NCBI RefSeq assembly: GCF_900696085.1
Contig: NZ_CAADFC020000016.1
Location: 1,150,797-1,214,796 of the forward strand
Source: Bradyrhizobium ivorense
Lineage (GTDB): Bacteria > Pseudomonadota > Alphaproteobacteria > Rhizobiales > Xanthobacteraceae
Direction: 5' to 3'
DNA length: 64,000 bases
The translations under genes were made by a program, and so were the position numbers. Below, piece after piece: positions 61,010-64,000 of the stretch. Positions within the stretch are counted from its first letter, which is position 1, and each line of letters begins with the position of its first letter. The notes beneath the pieces were generated by a model. The model worked only from the letters and a program-made list of their open reading frames with translations, was not told the DNA's origin and ran no database searches.

Positions 61010-61054
61010 GGGCCTCGCAGCCGCGCCCATCAGCCCACCCCAAACCGGCCCCAG

Positions 61055-61072
61055 CCTTCCACAATTGGAAGG
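61055..61072 (+). terminator. Hairpin after the cysteine-cluster gene
   Basis: CCTTCC-ACAATT-GGAAGG, 46 bases past the stop; no U-tract, so termination is uncertain. Confidence 0.4.
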
Positions 61073-61166
61073 GAGCCTTCCGATTGCGCCTCTGTTGGCG
61101 GGCGCGCCTCGGCCCATTTTCACCGGGAAGACGCCGCATCGCGGCAGGTCACAAACGGAGGAGAAC

Positions 61167-61310
61167 ATGGGTGAGGTTGTCAGATTCATCTCAAAGGCCG
61201 AGCGCGAACGTATTCGCCTGATCCAGGAAGCGCGTGCGCACTATGACAGTGTGTTCCCGCCGTCCAATCCGACCGGGCAGCAGCGGGGTCAGGACGAAGA
61301 CCATTCATAG
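61167..61310 (+). CDS. Small basic protein, 47 residues
   Basis: Starts at ATG 61167 with GGAGGAG 5 bases upstream, a near-ideal ribosome site. MGEVVRFISKAERERIRLIQEARAHYDSVFPPSNPTGQQRGQDEDHS: a charged helix followed by a Pro/Gln-rich acidic tail. No known family. Likely real because of the ribosome site; function unknown. Confidence 0.65.
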   Translation: MGEVVRFISKAERERIRLIQEARAHYDSVFPPSNPTGQQRGQDEDHS

Positions 61311-61375
61311 TCGCCGCGGGCCGATGCTCGGCACGCGCCCGCAGCACATCCGTCGAAAAACCAGAGAAGAGTGTC

Positions 61376-61699
61376 ATGTCTATTCGCAAGGTGGCGATCG
61401 CCACCGCGTTCATTGTTGCGTCGCTGACGGCCGCCCGTGCCGAAGGCGTGCGTCCGATCGAGGCCAAGAGCATCGGGCTCGGCGCGGTATCGGGCGTCGC
61501 CTACTACACCGCCGAGCGTGACGGGCTTCATGTTGTCACCACCCTTGCCGAGGGCAAGGACGGAACGCCGATCCGTGTCGTGTCGGTTCTCGCGCCGGGT
61601 CAGCGCGTGGTGCTCTCGACGCCGCTGGCCGGCGCGGTCGAGATCAGCCGGCAAGGCGACAGCCTGATTGTCCGCAAGGCCACCACCGCCACCAACTGA
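61376..61699 (+). CDS. Small exported protein, 107 residues
   Basis: Signal peptide (1-22, TAARAEG), then a mainly beta domain: AVSGVAYYTAERDGLHVVTTLAEGKDGTPIRVVSVLAPGQRVVLSTPLAGAVEISRQGDSLIVRKATTATN. Not a family I recognise; similar small exported beta proteins are common in Bradyrhizobium. AGAAGAG lies near the ATG. Confidence 0.8.
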   Translation: MSIRKVAIATAFIVASLTAARAEGVRPIEAKSIGLGAVSGVAYYTAERDGLHVVTTLAEGKDGTPIRVVSVLAPGQRVVLSTPLAGAVEISRQGDSLIVRKATTATN

Positions 61700-61739
61700 A
61701 CATGCGAGGCGCGCCCGCATCGAGCGGCCTCACCAGGTG

Positions 61740-62666
61740 TCAGCCGCTCTCGTAGCCCAGCCGTTTCCTCAATCGCGGCACGGCGAAATCGAGAAAGGCA
61801 CGCAGCTTCAGCGGAATCTGGCGTTGAGCGGGATAGATGACGCTGACCGGAATTGGCAGCGGCCAATACGTCTCCAGCAGCGGCAGCAAAGCGCGCGATT
61901 TCAGCAGATCCTCGACGAGGTACGAGAACACGCGGACAATTCCGGCTCCAGCGACCGCGGCGGCAACCTCCGCCTCACTCAGGTTCAGGGTGAGACGATA
62001 CGGCACCGCGACGGACTGCGTGGCCTTGTTGGCGACGAACTCCCAATCGTAGAACGTCCGCGTATGCCCCTCGTGGATGACACAGTCGTGCCTCGCCAGA
62101 TCGGCCGGCGTTTTCGGCGTTCCGCGCCGCTTCAGATACGCAGGGCTGGCGCAGAGGACATGTCGAATGAGCCCGACGCGCGTTGCGATCATGCTGCTGT
62201 CGGGCAATTCGCCGACGCGCACCGCGACATCGACTTGTTCCTCGGCAAGGCTCACCATTCGATCGGTCAGCTGCAGGCGGATGCTGACGTCCGGGAAGGC
62301 GTGCTGAAACTCCACGACGATGGGCAGAACATGGGTGCGGCCCAGCACCGCGGGAACGCTGATCGTCAATTCACCCTGCGGCGCGCGAAACTCACCCGAC
62401 GCGGTGCGCTCGACTTCGGCGATCTCCTCGATGATGCGCCGGCACGACGTGACGTAGCCGCGCCCGGCGTCGGTCAGGACCAGCTTGCGCGGACCCCGAT
62501 GCAGCAGGCGGACGTTCAGATGCTCCTCGAGCTCGGAAATGCGGCGGCTGACCGTCGCCAGCGGAATGCGGAGATGGCGGCTGGCGGCCGAGAGGCTACC
62601 GGTGTCCGCCGCGGTCAGCAGGATGCTCATCGCCTCTAGACGGTCCACGGGCCTTCCTTCCAGCAA
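61740..62666 (-). CDS. LysR-family transcriptional regulator
   Basis: 308 residues. HTH: LEAMSILLTAADTGSLSAASRHLRIPLATVSRRISELEEHLNVRLLHRGPRKLVLTDAGRGYV; effector domain of the CrgA type (ELTISVPAVLGRTHVLPIVVEFQHAFPDVSIRLQLTDRMVSLAEEQVDVAVRVGELPDSSMI). The neighbour upstream is on the same strand, so no divergent target is visible. The start could also be the Met at residue 13 (MSILLTAAD). Confidence 0.9.
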   Translation of the reverse strand: MLEGRPVDRLEAMSILLTAADTGSLSAASRHLRIPLATVSRRISELEEHLNVRLLHRGPRKLVLTDAGRGYVTSCRRIIEEIAEVERTASGEFRAPQGELTISVPAVLGRTHVLPIVVEFQHAFPDVSIRLQLTDRMVSLAEEQVDVAVRVGELPDSSMIATRVGLIRHVLCASPAYLKRRGTPKTPADLARHDCVIHEGHTRTFYDWEFVANKATQSVAVPYRLTLNLSEAEVAAAVAGAGIVRVFSYLVEDLLKSRALLPLLETYWPLPIPVSVIYPAQRQIPLKLRAFLDFAVPRLRKRLGYESG

Positions 62667-62851
62667 TGAAAGGGTTACTGCCCAAACCTACTCGATCCTT
62701 GGCCGATCTGAGAGGCCAAAATGGCGCTACGCATGGGTCCCGCTCCCGTGCGCAATAGCGCACCAGTCAGGGACGACGGCGACGATGTTGGAAAAGCCGG
62801 CGATGTGCGGCTGGTTAGCCGCTGCACCAATCCGGCCCGGCATCAGCTCCG

Positions 62852-63250
62852 TTAAACCGTCACCGCGTCGCTGACGTCCTCGTCGTCGAACTCGTCGACG
62901 ATCGGCGCAAAACTCGCGAGCGGCTTGGTCGATAGCGTGATCGGCTTGCGGTGGCTATGCGAGGCGGCGGTGGTGCGGGCCGGCTCGCGCGACAATGCGT
63001 AAAGGGTCGAGCCGACGCGGCCGCCGAAATAGATCAGGTCGCGCTCGCTGCAGCTCGACGCAATCGCTAGCGCGAGGGCGTGCAGGTGGCTGCGCTTGTA
63101 GCAGAACAGCGCCAGGCGCGCCCGATCGTCGGACGCGACATTGGCGACCAAGAGCGAAAGGCCGTTGGGGTTGGCGCGATACATCTGGCCGAGCAGGTCG
63201 TCGGCAACCGGGCAGGCATCGTTCTCGAAGGCGTCGCGGCTTGAAAACAT
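62852..63250 (-). CDS. Uncharacterised protein, 132 residues
   Basis: From ATG 63250, preceded by GAGGGGGAT; an earlier in-frame Met at 63286 lacks a ribosome site. MFSSRDAFENDACPVADDLLGQMYRANPNGLSLLVANVASDDRARLALFCYKRSHLHALALAIASSCSERDLIYFGGRVGSTLYALSREP, then a Ser/Thr/His-rich linker and an acidic tail (DEFDDEDVSDAVTV). I recognise no family. Confidence 0.7.
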   Translation of the reverse strand: MFSSRDAFENDACPVADDLLGQMYRANPNGLSLLVANVASDDRARLALFCYKRSHLHALALAIASSCSERDLIYFGGRVGSTLYALSREPARTTAASHSHRKPITLSTKPLASFAPIVDEFDDEDVSDAVTV

Positions 63251-63641
63251 TTGCAAATCCCCCTCGATCGGGAAGATGCCGCGCAATCCTCTAACGAAAG
63301 GTTAACCACGGCCTCCGGTCGTCTCCGGGGACGCTTGCGCGTTGCACGCGAATCACATCGCGCCTTTCCCCCGTCATGTATGGACGGCCCCCTGTCGGCA
63401 AGGGCTTTCTTGATGTTTCGGCAAGCGGATCGGGGAGCGGTCATGTATACGGCCTCGAGATGCGGCCATTGACCGCGGGCCCTGATGGAGATCGCTGATC
63501 GAATTCCAATCATTGCGGCGCGCTGTGACGCGCGATGACGTGGCGGAGTGTTTCGATCCCGGTTTCCTGACCATTTGCCATCACACCTTGATTGCCCTTC
63601 CGATAGGAATGAGCGCGAGCGCGGCGGCTGTCGCCCCTCGA
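63251..63641. other. Non-coding stretch before the IS110 element
   Basis: I see no supported gene here; frames on both strands lack ribosome sites and family patterns. The right part (about 63560-63641) is probably the end of the IS110-family element, but no terminal repeat could be defined by eye. Confidence 0.4.
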
Positions 63642-64000
63642 CTAGGCAGCAGCCGGCGCGCTCGCGCGGTCGCGGTAAGGTTCTCCTTTGACCAGCATGG
63701 CCCAGATGATGCGCGCGGTCTTGGCGGCGAAGGCCACCATGGCGACCTTGTAGGGCCGCCGCGCCAGCAAATCACGCAGCCATGGATCGCTGACGCCGCG
63801 CGCCTTCTGCTGCCGCAGATGGGCGCTGGCGCCGTTGATGAAGAGCGCGCGCAGCACGCGATCGCCCTGCTTGGAGATGCGGCCTGGGCGATGCTTGCCC
63901 CCGGTGCCGTGATCTTTGCCGGTGAGCCCGATCCAGGCGGCAAAGTCCCGGCCGGAGCGGAACAGCTTCGCATCGGGCACTTTGGCCAACACCGTGCTGG
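63642..64000 (-). mobile_element. IS110-family transposase, C-terminal part (runs off the window)
   Basis: Minus-strand frame open to the right edge. STVLAKVPDAKLFRSGRDFAAWIGLTGKDHGTGGKHRPGRISKQGDRVLRALFINGASAHLRQQKARGVSDPWLRDLLARRPYKVAMVAFAAKTARIIWAMLVKGEPYRD is the C-terminal Transposase_20 half of IS110/IS1111 transposases. The N-terminal DEDD catalytic half is beyond the window. Confidence 0.9.

Overview
The window is high-GC alphaproteobacterial chromosome that reads like Bradyrhizobium or a close relative (Nitrobacteraceae, e.g. Rhodopseudomonas). The reasons are the pimeloyl-CoA (pim) degradation genes, the long two-part dCTP deaminase, a SAM-II riboswitch before metZ, many LIV-type ABC and TRAP uptake systems beside acyl-CoA catabolism, and several families of dispersed palindromic repeats that fill most intergenic gaps. 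The genus assignment is inference from gene content; no database was searched.

Layout. 1-5.8 kb: tail of an unknown gene, a PHA-synthase-like hydrolase, a Rieske oxygenase divergent from a LysR regulator, then an ECF sigma factor followed by a DUF4142-cupredoxin pair; the sigma gene and the DUF4142 gene share the same promoter-like element. 5.9-19 kb: mostly single genes (LuxR-type regulator, P450, keto-deoxy-sugar dehydratase, OYE-family flavoenzyme, tRNA-Gly, GT22-like mannosyltransferase, Ogt, AraC regulator, VOC and SRPBCC proteins, MATE exporter, an unrecognised protein, Dcd). 19-20.5 kb: metZ under a SAM-II riboswitch with a terminator. 20.7-28.1 kb: a minus-strand pim operon (pimF-pimA-pimC-pimD-SDR), divergent from an IclR regulator, with an IclR-type palindrome between them. 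29.2-38.2 kb: a complete LIV-type ABC importer followed by four tandem paralogous substrate-binding-protein genes, the fourth being a pseudogene.

38.7-50 kb: glycerate kinase, a MarR regulator, and a second LIV importer (LivH, a fused LivM-LivG, LivF) that converges on a minus-strand operon for crotonase, feruloyl-CoA-synthase-like ligase, SDR, thioesterase and substrate-binding protein. Transport and CoA-dependent degradation of an aromatic or hydroxycinnamate-like acid is the likely joint job. 50-55.6 kb: a TRAP transporter with DUF3237 protein, divergent from pobA (4-hydroxybenzoate 3-monooxygenase), again with a strong palindrome between. 55.8-64 kb: small membrane protein, hotdog thioesterase, LysR/PPOX pair, a GST, a small protein and a YafY/WYL regulator linked by a duplicated 24-bp palindrome, a YkgJ-type cysteine-cluster protein, two small ORFs, another LysR, and the end of an IS110-family transposase running off the right edge.

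The least expected signals are (1) the duplicated 24-bp dyad placed 46-48 bp before the GST gene and a 77-residue ORF, next to the WYL regulator; (2) the four-copy binding-protein array with a decaying member; and (3) palindromic repeats that begin exactly at the stop codons of several unrelated genes.
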